Positions 20,614 to 28,326 of a stretch of 33,957 nt of DNA are shown piece by piece. Source of the stretch: a virus; IMG/VR virus record IMGVR_UViG_3300037333_000151, positions 1-33,957 of that record; one strand, 5' to 3'. The notes beneath the pieces were generated by a model. The model saw only the letters and a list, made by a program, of their open reading frames with translations. It ran no database searches and was not told the origin of the DNA. A program made the position numbers and the translations under genes. Position 1 is the stretch's first letter; each line of letters begins with the position of its first letter.

Positions 20614-20893
20614 AAAAACTTCATATGTAGCTTATCAAGAGCTAAAAAAAGAAGGGAAAGAGCTTTCTCAAAAAACAAAAATATTTCTTTATATAAAAGA
20701 AAATCCAAACGTATCGCGAACACAAATAGCGAAAGCTTTAAATTTAGGAATTAATGCAGTTACAGGAAGAGTAAATTTGCTATTAAATCAAGGTTATTTA
20801 GAAGTTGCAGAAATAAGCCCGTGTCCAATCACGGGCAAAAAAGTTGAAAAATTAAGAGTAAGCAATTATAGCATAAAAAAGGCAGAAAAATGA
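20606..20893 (+). CDS. Winged helix-turn-helix protein
   Basis: The product has 95 aa. The domain SRTQIAKALNLGINAVTGRV, NLLLNQGYLEVAE, then CPITGKKVEKLRV is a MarR-like winged helix of the type common next to phage replication genes, where the C-terminal PITGKK segment is characteristic. It probably binds DNA near the origin or regulates the early operon. It overlaps genes on both sides (8 nt and 4 nt). Confidence 0.7.
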   Translation: MIKKTSYVAYQELKKEGKELSQKTKIFLYIKENPNVSRTQIAKALNLGINAVTGRVNLLLNQGYLEVAEISPCPITGKKVEKLRVSNYSIKKAEK

Positions 20894-21582
20894 ACTTTTT
20901 TCAAATGCCTAACTTTTTATGGGATATGGATTTAGATATTTATGAAAGAGCTGTTTTGACTCATATTGTCAGAAAAACTATCGGCTGGGGGAAAACGACT
21001 GACGGAATTAGTTATTCACAATTTCAAAAAGCTCTTGGGATAGGAAAAAGAAAAATTATTGAAACTATAAAAAAACTTGAAGAAAAAGAAATCATTCAAG
21101 TGACTAGGCAAAAGAATGAAAAAGGGCATTCAGTTAATTTATACAAAATCCATGATGAAATTATTAAAAAAGCTAACTCTGACCTTGTATCTGAGGGAAA
21201 CAAGGGTTGTATCCGAGAGGAACAAGGGGTTGTATCCGAGAGGAACAAACAAAATACATCTATAACAAAAAACACTATTACAAAAGAAAAAGAAACTTCT
21301 GAAGAAAAACTAACTCTCTTAGACTTAGTTGATTCCTTTCTAAAAGAATTATCCTCTAAAAGCAACATAAATTTATTAAGACTTAAAAACAAATATGAAA
21401 GAGTATTTTATGAACTTAAAAAATATTACCCGCTTGAAGAAATACAAGAGGTAATTAATTATGCTCTAAAAGAAGAAAAGTATTTGCCTACGCTAACAAA
21501 TCCATCTTTTTTAAGCAATTCGTTTGAAAATATAAAAGTAGTTAAAGATAAAACGCTACAAGAGGAAGAAAGATGGTATTAG
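20890..21582 (+). CDS. Replication initiator, lambda O-like
   Basis: The product has 230 aa. The N-terminal domain carries the O-type signature (MPNFLWDMDLDIYERAVLTH, IVRKTIGWGKTTDGISYSQF, GKRKIIETIKKLEEKEIIQV), a winged helix that binds origin iterons. A low-complexity linker (residues about 97-140) is encoded by the iterons themselves; the C-terminal helical part would contact the helicase or its loader. As in lambda, the origin therefore lies inside the gene. It overlaps the next gene by 10 nt. Confidence 0.87.
   Translation: MNFFQMPNFLWDMDLDIYERAVLTHIVRKTIGWGKTTDGISYSQFQKALGIGKRKIIETIKKLEEKEIIQVTRQKNEKGHSVNLYKIHDEIIKKANSDLVSEGNKGCIREEQGVVSERNKQNTSITKNTITKEKETSEEKLTLLDLVDSFLKELSSKSNINLLRLKNKYERVFYELKKYYPLEEIQEVINYALKEEKYLPTLTNPSFLSNSFENIKVVKDKTLQEEERWY
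21185..21251 (+). repeat. ori: Origin iterons inside the initiator gene
   Basis: Three tandem units start at 21185, 21207 and 21230 (22 and 23 bp apart) with the pattern TTGTATCYGAGRGRAACAA. The second and third are identical over GTTGTATCCGAGAGGAACAA; the first is diverged. An AT-rich tract without G-runs follows (21252-21320), suited to unwinding. Confidence 0.82.
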
Positions 21583-21962
21583 TAAACGAAGCTATTGTCG
21601 CATATCAGAGGGGGATTATAAACGGGTTAGCTCAAGAAACTTTTAATCCTGATGAAATTAATAAGAGATTTGAAGTTTGCGAGAAGCTTATCCCTAAATA
21701 CAAAGATTACTTTACGTCTAAACAACTTGAGATTATGAGATTAATTTATGCAGACGCTAAGAGATACAATCAAGACGGTCATGTTGCTTTCGGATTAAGC
21801 GAAGCGAATATAAAACTTCTTTTAGTGAAGTTTTCACATTTAGAAGAAGAGCTTATGGAAGTTTTAGGGACAGGAGCAAGACCTGTAGAAGTAATTGAAG
21901 AAGATTTAAAAATGCTTGAAAAACTAACAATCGAAAACAGACTTTTAGGAGTTAAGAAATGA
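21573..21962 (+). CDS. Early protein between initiator and helicase, possible loader
   Basis: The product has 129 aa, all-helical in appearance (IVAYQRGIINGLAQETFNPD, YKDYFTSKQLEIMRLIYADA). It occupies the place where other phages encode a helicase loader or an initiator partner, and is coupled to both neighbours by short overlaps (10 nt and 4 nt). No ATPase motif is seen, so it is not DnaC-like. Function unknown. Confidence 0.62.
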   Translation: MVLVNEAIVAYQRGIINGLAQETFNPDEINKRFEVCEKLIPKYKDYFTSKQLEIMRLIYADAKRYNQDGHVAFGLSEANIKLLLVKFSHLEEELMEVLGTGARPVEVIEEDLKMLEKLTIENRLLGVKK

Positions 21963-22885
21963 ACAAATTAGCATTAGTTGAAAAAATAAGAAAAATAGAG
22001 CTTAAATTAGCTCACGGGCATTTTTCTACGCTTGAAGAGAAATTTGCTCTGCATGACGAACTTGAAAAGTATTCAAGGATTTTAAGAGATATTCAACAGA
22101 AAGAGGAAGATTCAGAGCCGTTTATAAGTGCTTATGATTTACTTAAAAGTCCTCCGCCTGTAATCGAAACGATACCTACGGGGATAAAGGCAATTGATGA
22201 TAATTTAGGTGGGATAGTAAAAGGTGCTTTTATTCAGCTTGCAGCGGCGAGCGGGGCAGGGAAAACGACTTTGATGGTAAAAATACTGTCTTCGCTTGCT
22301 AAACACGAAAAAGTTGTGCATTTTGACTTTGAAATGGGACAAGTGAAAATGCATAGAATGCTTAGTAATTATTTAAAAACCGATACGCAGAAAAAAAATT
22401 ACAAAATTGATTTTACGCACAATACGCTTGATGCCTTAGTAGACAAGATAATGATTGCAAAAGAGATGGGCGTTGAGATATTTGTGATTGACAGCATGAT
22501 GAAGATTATTACTGATGATAAAAATCGTTATGACGCTGAAAGAAGAATAAGCGAGAAACTAAGCGAAATAACCGCAAGACATAATAAAACTATCGTATTA
22601 ATTAATCAGTTAAGCAAAGAAGCTTTAAAGGAAGGTAGAGGCGGATTAAAAGGCAATATTGAGCAAGAATACAATAGCGACATAATCTTACTTCTGCAAA
22701 AGAGAGCTTTGCCTAAAGAAAAACCTGAAGATATACAAAGATTTGATGAAACTAAAAGAAAACTTGTATGTTCGAAAAATCGTTTTGGTGACGTGTTTGA
22801 GGCTATTATCGAAAGGGAAGAAGTTATGCCTGAAAAAAATTATGAACACACAACCGCACAGGTTGTAGAGATGCCGACAATTTAA
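21959..22885 (+). CDS. DnaB-type RecA-fold ATPase / replicative helicase domain
   Basis: The product has 308 aa. Walker A is AASGAGKT (96-103), Walker B ends VIDS (Asp178), and later segments VLINQLSKEALKEGRGGLKG and QEYNSDIILLLQ correspond to DnaB motifs H3 and H4. PTGIKAIDDNLGGI before Walker A is also DnaB-like. The normal DnaB N-terminal domain is replaced by a short coiled coil (about 1-60). It should assemble on single-stranded DNA opened at the iterons. Could alternatively be a RecA/RadA-like accessory ATPase. Confidence 0.82.
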   Translation: MNKLALVEKIRKIELKLAHGHFSTLEEKFALHDELEKYSRILRDIQQKEEDSEPFISAYDLLKSPPPVIETIPTGIKAIDDNLGGIVKGAFIQLAAASGAGKTTLMVKILSSLAKHEKVVHFDFEMGQVKMHRMLSNYLKTDTQKKNYKIDFTHNTLDALVDKIMIAKEMGVEIFVIDSMMKIITDDKNRYDAERRISEKLSEITARHNKTIVLINQLSKEALKEGRGGLKGNIEQEYNSDIILLLQKRALPKEKPEDIQRFDETKRKLVCSKNRFGDVFEAIIEREEVMPEKNYEHTTAQVVEMPTI

Positions 22886-22919
22886 GAGTAAAAATCTTAT
22901 GTTAAGAAAGGAATTAAAA

Positions 22920-23189
22920 ATGTGGGTACATACAAAAGCTTATAAAGCAAGAAAACAAAAAGCGGAAGCAAAAGAAAATAAAGTTTTAGAAGTTTTAGAA
23001 AAGATGCCTAAAAACAAAGAAGGGTTTGTTGTTACGAATTTTAGAGTTTTAGCAAACAGAGCTGGAATTGCTTACGGAGCGATTGCAAGTGTTGTTAAAA
23101 GACTTGAAAGAAAAGGATTTGTAGAAGTTAGTGAGAGTTTTAAATACGTTTCAAGTAAACATGAAAAAGCGATAAAGGTTTTGAAATGA
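22920..23189 (+). CDS. Winged-helix protein, unknown
   Basis: The product has 89 aa. Residues about 40-80 read as a winged helix (NFRVLANRAGIAYGAIASVV, KRLERKGFVEVSES). The ATG at 22920 has AAAGGA 7 nt upstream; the longer form starts at a less well placed codon. Four-base overlap with the next gene. A regulator or replication accessory. Confidence 0.65.
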   Translation: MWVHTKAYKARKQKAEAKENKVLEVLEKMPKNKEGFVVTNFRVLANRAGIAYGAIASVVKRLERKGFVEVSESFKYVSSKHEKAIKVLK

Positions 23190-23698
23190 GAAATGAATAT
23201 TTAGTGCTTTATGCAATAGCAGATTTGTTTATTTATCACCTTATTAACTCTGAGGTCGCGAAAGTTATTGAAGGCGAAATAATTGTCCAGGTGCCGGAAT
23301 ATAAATTAAGCAAAGCCGACAGAGCGATAATGAAAGACATGTTTGCGATATTGCAGTTTCTAAATAAAGAGTTCACGGAAGTGTCTTTTAAAGCTATAAA
23401 AGCTAAATATGAGAATATTCTCAAAGGATTTGAAAACAACCGTTTCGTGAAACAGGGCTGGGCTGCATTGCCTGCAGCGTTAAGTATATACAGCGAATAC
23501 GTAAAAAATAACGACAGAAAATTTAAAGTGCATAAAAACAGAGTAGCTAAACTTACAGAGCTTGTAGCAAAAGAAGCGCAGGTTGAGGGCGAGGGAGAAT
23601 ACAGACATTTAAGCCCGCTGATTTTAAATTCGTATCAGTTCGGGGAGATGATTTACAGACAAATTACAGGAGAAAACGATGTTAGAAAAAGTGCTTAA
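23186..23698 (+). CDS. Early phage protein, unknown
   Basis: The product has 170 aa and is helical (LVLYAIADLFIYHLINSEVA, IMKDMFAILQFLNKEF, VKQGWAALPAALSIYSEYVK). No recognised motif. It is coupled to the genes on both sides by overlaps, in the rightward early operon. Confidence 0.65.
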   Translation: MRNEYLVLYAIADLFIYHLINSEVAKVIEGEIIVQVPEYKLSKADRAIMKDMFAILQFLNKEFTEVSFKAIKAKYENILKGFENNRFVKQGWAALPAALSIYSEYVKNNDRKFKVHKNRVAKLTELVAKEAQVEGEGEYRHLSPLILNSYQFGEMIYRQITGENDVRKSA

Positions 23699-23927
23699 TA
23701 AAATCGGAATTTATACCGCAAAGCAATATTTAGCTTTGCAAGCGGATCTAAATGCTTTTAAAGAGCGCAACGGGTATCTAAGGCTTGCATTAGATGCAAA
23801 AGAAGATGAAATAAAAAGACTTGCCGGAGCGTTACAGGCGAGCGAGGAGGCGAAAGCGAACGCTTTAACGGAACTTAAGAAAATAAGAGAGAAATATATC
23901 AGAAGGGTTAAAGGGAGGAAGATATGA
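23679..23927 (+). CDS. Small coiled-coil protein
   Basis: The product has 82 aa. Almost the whole sequence from residue 16 is a charged helix (LQADLNAFKERNGYLRLALD, KEDEIKRLAGALQASEEAKA) ending in a basic tail. GGAG precedes the ATG; the start lies 20 nt inside the preceding gene. Function unknown. Confidence 0.65.
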   Translation: MLEKVLNKIGIYTAKQYLALQADLNAFKERNGYLRLALDAKEDEIKRLAGALQASEEAKANALTELKKIREKYIRRVKGRKI

Positions 23928-24205
23928 CGAGGGAAGAAGCGTTGAAATTTATTTTAGAAAATTCACGTGAAGATTATAATAATCACAGTGTCGTTATGCC
24001 TGTTGAAAAAGCAACTGAATTAAAAAATAAAATCTTTGATTATTTCGAAAAAGAAAGAGTTTGTAAGAATTGTAAATATTACAAGAAAAAAATAGATATG
24101 TGCGGAAATATGGAAAATGGCGCAATGAATGGTGGTTCCTTTATGTTGGTAAGTGAAGTTTTTGGTTGTAATAGATTTGAAAGGAAAGAAGATGAAAGAG
24201 ATTAA
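23924..24205 (+). CDS. Small protein with Cys-rich C-terminal half
   Basis: The product has 93 aa. A helical N-terminus is followed by a cluster CKNCKYY, MCGN and GCNRF, four or five cysteines that could bind one zinc. This pattern occurs in small phage proteins of unknown role. ATGA overlap with the preceding gene; end overlaps the YopX-like gene. Confidence 0.65.
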   Translation: MTREEALKFILENSREDYNNHSVVMPVEKATELKNKIFDYFEKERVCKNCKYYKKKIDMCGNMENGAMNGGSFMLVSEVFGCNRFERKEDERD

Positions 24206-24593
24206 GTTTCGTGTATGGGATGTTTTAAACAAAAGAATGCTTGATTGGGGAGATATATTTAATTTACCTGCTTGGGAAATTTTCCCGGGGACACCTGAAC
24301 AAAGAGCTTTTGAAGTAATGCAATATACAGGACTAAAAGACAAAAACGGCAAGGAGATTTATGAGGGGGATATTTTAGCGGTTACAGTCGAAAGGTTTAA
24401 AGACCAGAAAAATAAAATAGAAAAAGCGGTTGTGATTTGGGAAAACGGAGGGTTTAAAGTGAAAATGTTTCCTCAACCGCAATTTATTCGCATGAGAAAA
24501 CCGTATTTAGAAGATTATGTAATTAAGTGGTTAGGACTTGAGGTAATAGGAAACATTTACGAAAATCCTGAGCTTTTGGAGCAGGGAAAATGA
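24192..24593 (+). CDS. YopX family protein
   Basis: The product has 133 aa. It has the family's opening (MKEIKFRVWDVLNKRMLDW) and the hallmark VMQYTGLKDKNGKEIYEGDI. YopX proteins are widespread in phages of many hosts and their function is not known. The ATG at 24192 is preceded by AAGGAAAG; the upstream in-frame start lies inside the previous gene. Confidence 0.9.
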   Translation: MKEIKFRVWDVLNKRMLDWGDIFNLPAWEIFPGTPEQRAFEVMQYTGLKDKNGKEIYEGDILAVTVERFKDQKNKIEKAVVIWENGGFKVKMFPQPQFIRMRKPYLEDYVIKWLGLEVIGNIYENPELLEQGK

Positions 24594-24793
24594 AAATCTA
24601 CAAACACGACAAAAGATTTGCAATCAAAGAAACACCTTACGGCTGGATTGATGTTTTGGTTAAGGATGAGTTTACGGGCGAGTATAAAGTTGAATATAAA
24701 GTGATTGATTTAGAGGCAGCTTATCAGGTTGTTTATTCGCTTAGCGGTAAAAAACAGTTTGTGACTGATGAAGATTTTGAGGAGGCGGAATGA
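24590..24793 (+). CDS. Small phage protein (67 aa), unknown
   Basis: The sequence is beta-rich and acidic (KRFAIKETPYGWIDVLVKDE, VTDEDFEEAE). Coupled by ATGA overlaps on both sides. No family recognised. Confidence 0.62.
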   Translation: MKIYKHDKRFAIKETPYGWIDVLVKDEFTGEYKVEYKVIDLEAAYQVVYSLSGKKQFVTDEDFEEAE

Positions 24794-24999
24794 TAACTTT
24801 ACACAAAACACCTGAAAGAATGAAAGAGTTGGTTAAGACTATACCGTATCCGGTGTTTAACGCTTTAAGCAATTCGGAAGGGGATTATGTTGTTTTGAAA
24901 AATTACAAAGGTACGGTTGAGTATAGATTTAAGGGCAGCTGGAGCGAGTGCTTGCAGTTGCTTTGTGATTTGAAGGAGGCAAAGGAGAGAGATGAATAA
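24790..24999 (+). CDS. Small phage protein (69 aa), unknown
   Basis: Short mixed protein (LHKTPERMKELVKTIPYPVF, YVVLKNYKGTVEYRFKGSWS). Overlaps the previous gene by 4 nt and the next by 8 nt, with the ribosome binding site of the nuclease gene in its end. No family recognised. Confidence 0.62.
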   Translation: MITLHKTPERMKELVKTIPYPVFNALSNSEGDYVVLKNYKGTVEYRFKGSWSECLQLLCDLKEAKERDE

Positions 25000-25363
25000 G
25001 TTTATTCCGAAAGAAAGACAAGAGCAAATTATGTTAGTACAGTATCTTAAAGCAAGAAGGATACCTCATTATGCGGTCCCCAACGGAGGTAGCAGAAACA
25101 AAATAGAAGCCGCAAGAATGAAAGCAGAGGGGATAAGCGCAGGAGTGCCGGATATTTGTATTCCTGTGCCGAATAATAAATATCACGGATTATATATCGA
25201 GATGAAGAGAAGAAAAGGTGGAGTAGTGAGTGAGAAGCAGAGAGAGTGGATAGATAGGTTAAACAGTAACGGATACCTTGCTGTTGTGTGTAGAGGGTTT
25301 GAGGAAGCGAGGGAAGTTGTAGAAAATTATTTAAAGGAGATTGAATGCCTAAAAGACCTTTGA
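24992..25363 (+). CDS. VRR-NUC domain nuclease (PD-(D/E)xK)
   Basis: The product has 123 aa and is a stand-alone VRR-NUC domain. Visible are the N-terminal Glu/Gln (RQEQIMLVQYLK), AVPNGGSRNK, GVPD (Asp54), LYIEMK (Glu70, Lys72) and SEKQREW (Gln83). All catalytic positions are present. The phage forms resemble Holliday-junction or flap nucleases and often stand, as here, just before an HNH gene and terminase, so a role in preparing replication products for packaging is plausible. Confidence 0.9.
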   Translation: MNKFIPKERQEQIMLVQYLKARRIPHYAVPNGGSRNKIEAARMKAEGISAGVPDICIPVPNNKYHGLYIEMKRRKGGVVSEKQREWIDRLNSNGYLAVVCRGFEEAREVVENYLKEIECLKDL

Positions 25364-25713
25364 AGCCGTGCGCGTATCCTGGCTGTCCGAATTTAGTTAA
25401 AGTAGGGCAAAAATATTGTGAAAAACACAGGAAGCAATCGCATATGGAATATAAGAGAAAAAGAAAAGATAAGCAAGAACAAAAAATTTACAGTTCAGCA
25501 AGATGGAAAAAGATAAGAGAGATGAAAATGAAAGAGTGTGGCGGATTATGTCAAGAGTGCTTAAAAAAAGGATTTATAGTCAAAGCGGAAGTTGTAGACC
25601 ATATTATCGAAATTAAAGACGGCGGCTGTGCGTTTTGTTTAGAGAATTTACAGTGCTTATGTAAAAGCTGTCACGCTAAGAAGACGGCTCGCGCAAGGGA
25701 GGGGCGGGTTTGA
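25345..25713 (+). CDS. HNH endonuclease adjacent to terminase
   Basis: The product has 122 aa. An N-terminal CAYPGCPNLV with KYCEKH forms a zinc site. The HNH motif is VVDHIIEIKDGG (Asp85-His86), ENLQCLCKSCHAKKT (Asn101, His110), with CQEC before it. HNH proteins next to small terminase in HK97-type phages are required for DNA cleavage at cos by the terminase complex; that role is likely here. The start overlaps the VRR-NUC end by 19 nt. Confidence 0.9.
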   Translation: MPKRPLKPCAYPGCPNLVKVGQKYCEKHRKQSHMEYKRKRKDKQEQKIYSSARWKKIREMKMKECGGLCQECLKKGFIVKAEVVDHIIEIKDGGCAFCLENLQCLCKSCHAKKTARAREGRV

Positions 25714-25799
25714 AATTCCGCAGGCACGGGCGTTACATCGGCCGCGGAGTCACGAAAAAACAAAAACTGATTTTAGGGAGGTGGGAGTATGAAAGTTAG
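25710..25799 (+). CDS. Possible short basic ORF between HNH and small terminase
   Basis: A TTG-start frame of 29 codons (starts LKFRRHGRYIGRGVTKKQKL) overlaps the HNH stop (TTGA) and the terminase start, with GGAGG about 6 nt upstream. Arg/Lys-rich and GC-rich. It may be a coupled leader peptide or only a by-product of the cos-like sequence. Confidence 0.33.
   Translation: MKFRRHGRYIGRGVTKKQKLILGRWEYES
25714..25788. other. Candidate cos region
   Basis: A GC-rich patch (centre 25719-25755, including CGGCCG at 25739-25744 and CGCGGAGTCACG) lies in an AT-rich genome exactly between the HNH and small terminase genes, where HK97-type phages have cos. No overhang length can be read from the sequence. 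Confidence 0.48.
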
Positions 25800-26154
25800 A
25801 GTTCCTGGACATTTAGGCAAAGAAGCAAAAAAAGCATTTAAAGCAATTGTTGAATATTTACAAGCAAAACAAAAGTTTGAAAATATTGATACGTTATTGA
25901 TAGAGCAGTTTGCAGTTGCTTATGAAAGCTACCGAAAAAATTACGAAACAATAAAAGAGCAGGGCGAAATTCTTTACAGTGATAAAGGCAACGCTTACAT
26001 GCACCCGGCAAAAAGTGCACTTGCCCAAGCGGTAAATACGATGCAAAGCTTAGCGAAAAGCTTGGGGATAGGCGAATACAACAGGAAGTTGGCGGGATTT
26101 GGCGTGGTGCAGGAAGAAGATGAATTTGAAAAATTCTTAAAAGGCACAGAGTGA
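25789..26154 (+). CDS. terS: Terminase small subunit (P27 family)
   Basis: The product has 121 aa. An N-terminal DNA-binding helical part (GHLGKEAKKAFKAIVEYLQA), a middle segment TLLIEQFAVAYESYRKNYET with the typical EQFAxAY, then HPAKSALAQAVNTMQSLAKS LGIG and an acidic end EEDEFEKFL match the P27 type. It recognises the packaging site and hands it to the large subunit. GGAGGTGGGAG precedes the ATG; GTGA overlap with terL. Confidence 0.9.
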   Translation: MKVRVPGHLGKEAKKAFKAIVEYLQAKQKFENIDTLLIEQFAVAYESYRKNYETIKEQGEILYSDKGNAYMHPAKSALAQAVNTMQSLAKSLGIGEYNRKLAGFGVVQEEDEFEKFLKGTE

Positions 26155-27851
26155 CGCTTAATGATTTAATAGCAAAAGTTAAAGAACTTACAAAAGACAA
26201 AAAAATCGGAAAATTACAACGCCTTGGCCGTGAAAGATTTTTGAAGGACTTGATTAGGGCTAAAACAGACCCTGATTTGAAATTTGATATTAAAAAAGCT
26301 GAACGAGTAGTTAAGTTTATACAAATGCTTCCTTATACAAAAGGCGCTAAGGCGGGACAAAAAATACAACTACAAGAATGGCAAACTTACGACATCATTT
26401 ACCCTATATTTGGTTTTTACAAAAAAAATGATGACGGAGAGTGGGTTAGACGATACAATAAAGCATATAATGAAGTTGCAAGAAAAAATGGAAAATCTGA
26501 ACTTGCCGCGACTATCGGTTTATATTTAGCTTTTGCGGATGGAGAAATGGGTGCTGAAGTTTATACGGTGGCTACAAAAAAAGACCAAGCAAAGATCGTC
26601 TGGAAAGCAAGCGAATTTATGAAAAAAAACTCTCCTCTTAAAAAGCATGTAAAGACCGCATATTCTACGATGATAATGGAATCTACCAATTCCATATATG
26701 CCCCTCTTGGCGCAGATAGCGAAACTCTTGATGGCCTTAACGTGCATGGCGCTATTATTGATGAGTTTCACGCGCATAAAAACTCTGGCTTATATGATGT
26801 TATTGACTCTGCGACAGGCGCAAGAAAAAACCCTCTTATTTTTATTATTACTACTGCGGGGGTTAATAAAAATTCTCCTTGTTTTATTGAAAGAGGATAT
26901 GCTATAAAAATATTAGAAGGGATTATAGAAGATGATAACTATTTTGTATTTATAGCAACGATAGACGATGAAGACATAGAAAAAGAAAACTACTTTACCG
27001 AAGAAGTTTGGAGAAAAGCAAACCCTAATCTTGGTGTGTCTCTTTATTTAGATGATTTTAAAAAACTTGCAAGAGCTGCAAAAGAAGTGCCTACGAAATT
27101 AAATAACTTTTTAACAAAGCGTCTAAATGTTTGGACCGATAGTGTTGAAAGATGGATAAGCACGGATAAATGGAACGCAAGTTTTAGATATGTGATAAAC
27201 GAAGAAGAGTTAAAAGGCAAAGTTTGCTTTGGTGGACTTGACTTGTCTTCTACTACGGATATAACCGCACTTGTGTGGCTTTTTAAACAAGAAAACGGAG
27301 ATGATGAGTGGATAGACGTATTATGCCGCTTTTGGATACCTCAGGAAAATATGCGTGAGAGAGTAAGACGGGATAAGGTGCCTTATGATGTTTGGATAAA
27401 ACAGGGTTGGATACAAACAACTCCTGGGGATGTGATTGATTACGATTTCATAGAAGCACAGATTAAAAAAGATTTTGAGAAGTTTAAAGTAAAAGAGCTT
27501 GCATACGACAAATGGAATGCTACGAGTATAATCAATAATCTTATGAACGAGGGAATTGAAAACCTTGTGCCTTTTGGGCAGGGATTTGCTTCTATGTCCG
27601 CATCTACAAAAGAGCTTGAAATGCTTGTCTTAAAAAGAAAATTTAATCATGGAAATAATCCGGTTTTGAAGTGGATGATGAGTAACGTTGCTATAAGACA
27701 AGATTCGGCCGGAAATATAAAAATAGACAAAGCAAAAAGCAGCGAAAAAGTTGACGGAATGGTTGCGGCGGTAATGGCGCTTGGGCGTATGATTGTAAAT
27801 CAAGACGAAGGAGAAAGTGTTTATGAACAGCGTGGGATTAGAACATTGTGA
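26151..27851 (+). CDS. terL: Terminase large subunit
   Basis: The product has 566 aa, the packaging motor and nuclease. The ATPase has the Walker A-like ARKNGKSE (110-117) and Walker B AIIDE (201-205, Asp204-Glu205), followed by the coupling motif FIITTAG. The RNase H-like nuclease begins at GGLDLSSTTD (Asp364), with the second acidic site around LAYDKWNA. It belongs to the HK97 cos group (Terminase_1). The start is GTG, coupled to terS by GTGA. Confidence 0.96.
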   Translation: MTLNDLIAKVKELTKDKKIGKLQRLGRERFLKDLIRAKTDPDLKFDIKKAERVVKFIQMLPYTKGAKAGQKIQLQEWQTYDIIYPIFGFYKKNDDGEWVRRYNKAYNEVARKNGKSELAATIGLYLAFADGEMGAEVYTVATKKDQAKIVWKASEFMKKNSPLKKHVKTAYSTMIMESTNSIYAPLGADSETLDGLNVHGAIIDEFHAHKNSGLYDVIDSATGARKNPLIFIITTAGVNKNSPCFIERGYAIKILEGIIEDDNYFVFIATIDDEDIEKENYFTEEVWRKANPNLGVSLYLDDFKKLARAAKEVPTKLNNFLTKRLNVWTDSVERWISTDKWNASFRYVINEEELKGKVCFGGLDLSSTTDITALVWLFKQENGDDEWIDVLCRFWIPQENMRERVRRDKVPYDVWIKQGWIQTTPGDVIDYDFIEAQIKKDFEKFKVKELAYDKWNATSIINNLMNEGIENLVPFGQGFASMSASTKELEMLVLKRKFNHGNNPVLKWMMSNVAIRQDSAGNIKIDKAKSSEKVDGMVAAVMALGRMIVNQDEGESVYEQRGIRTL

Positions 27852-28101
27852 TATAAATTCTTTTTACGAAATAGTAGAAAGATTAAAAGACGTTATTTCG
27901 CAGAAATACAGAAGACGGGCGGTGCTTGATAAGTTTGTAGCTGATGAGCTTGGTATGAAATATCACACGTTCCGTATGTATAAGTACAAAAACATCCTTC
28001 CTATGAAAGAGCTTATCTCTTTTTGCTGCAGGGAAAAAATATCTCTTGACTGGCTTCTTTACGATAAGGATTTCCGCATAAAAAGGCTTGAATGTATATA
28101 A
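27823..28101 (+). CDS. CI-repressor-type HTH protein in the late operon
   Basis: The product has 92 aa. Residues about 18-82 match the N-terminal DNA-binding domain of phage CI repressors (Phage_CI_repr): FVADELGMKYHTFRMYKYKN, ILPMKELISFCCREKISLDW, LLYDK. There is no peptidase domain. The ATG at 27823 has GGAG 9 nt upstream; a GTG two codons earlier is an alternative. It overlaps the end of terL by 29 nt. Unlike the repressor at 19690, this one is expressed with the packaging genes, so it may be a late regulator or an anti-immunity factor. Confidence 0.78.
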   Translation: MNSVGLEHCDINSFYEIVERLKDVISQKYRRRAVLDKFVADELGMKYHTFRMYKYKNILPMKELISFCCREKISLDWLLYDKDFRIKRLECI

Positions 28102-28111
28102 AAAATTGACA
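28093..28111 (+). repeat. 19-nt direct repeat, copy 1 (also 32977-32995)
   Basis: TGTATATAAAAAATTGACA spans the stop of the HTH gene and the following gap. The identical 19 nt lie in the coding start of the gene at 32960, with further partial similarity on both flanks. It contains TTGACA but no spaced -10 follows here. Confidence 0.75.
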
Positions 28112-28149
28112 ATTTAAGCCTCTCTTTTTTTAACTGCTACACTGCTATT

Positions 28150-28326
28150 ATGGAAAAAATTAAACTGATTTTTGGACTTTATTTTCTGTTTTTATTGTTA
28201 AGTGCGGGGCTTGGTGTAGGCACATATTTTATTTATCCTGTTATCGCAAGATACGTTTTTGGTGTTTGTGTGATTTTGTCCGTTTTGATTGTAACGGCAA
28301 TAATTTACAGCGAGGTTAAAACGTAA
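28150..28326 (+). CDS. Small double-membrane-segment protein (58 aa)
   Basis: Sequence starts MEKIKLIFGLYFLFLLLSAG and ends IIYSEVKT. Two membrane segments (about 5-29 and 35-52) are joined by a short turn. Its TAA overlaps the portal ATG by one base, which supports coupling. No strong ribosome binding site is seen before the ATG. Function unknown: a holin-like or exclusion protein is possible, but its position between terL and portal is unusual for either. Confidence 0.6.
   Translation: MEKIKLIFGLYFLFLLLSAGLGVGTYFIYPVIARYVFGVCVILSVLIVTAIIYSEVKT

Noticed and set aside
21185-21251. CRISPR-like array (repeats with similar spacing)
   Set aside because: Units are directly adjacent with no unique spacers and lie in an initiator gene; they are iterons.
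28106-28151. TTGACA followed by TATTAT as a late promoter before the small membrane gene
   Set aside because: Spacing is 34 bp; no -10 element sits at 16-19 bp from TTGACA.
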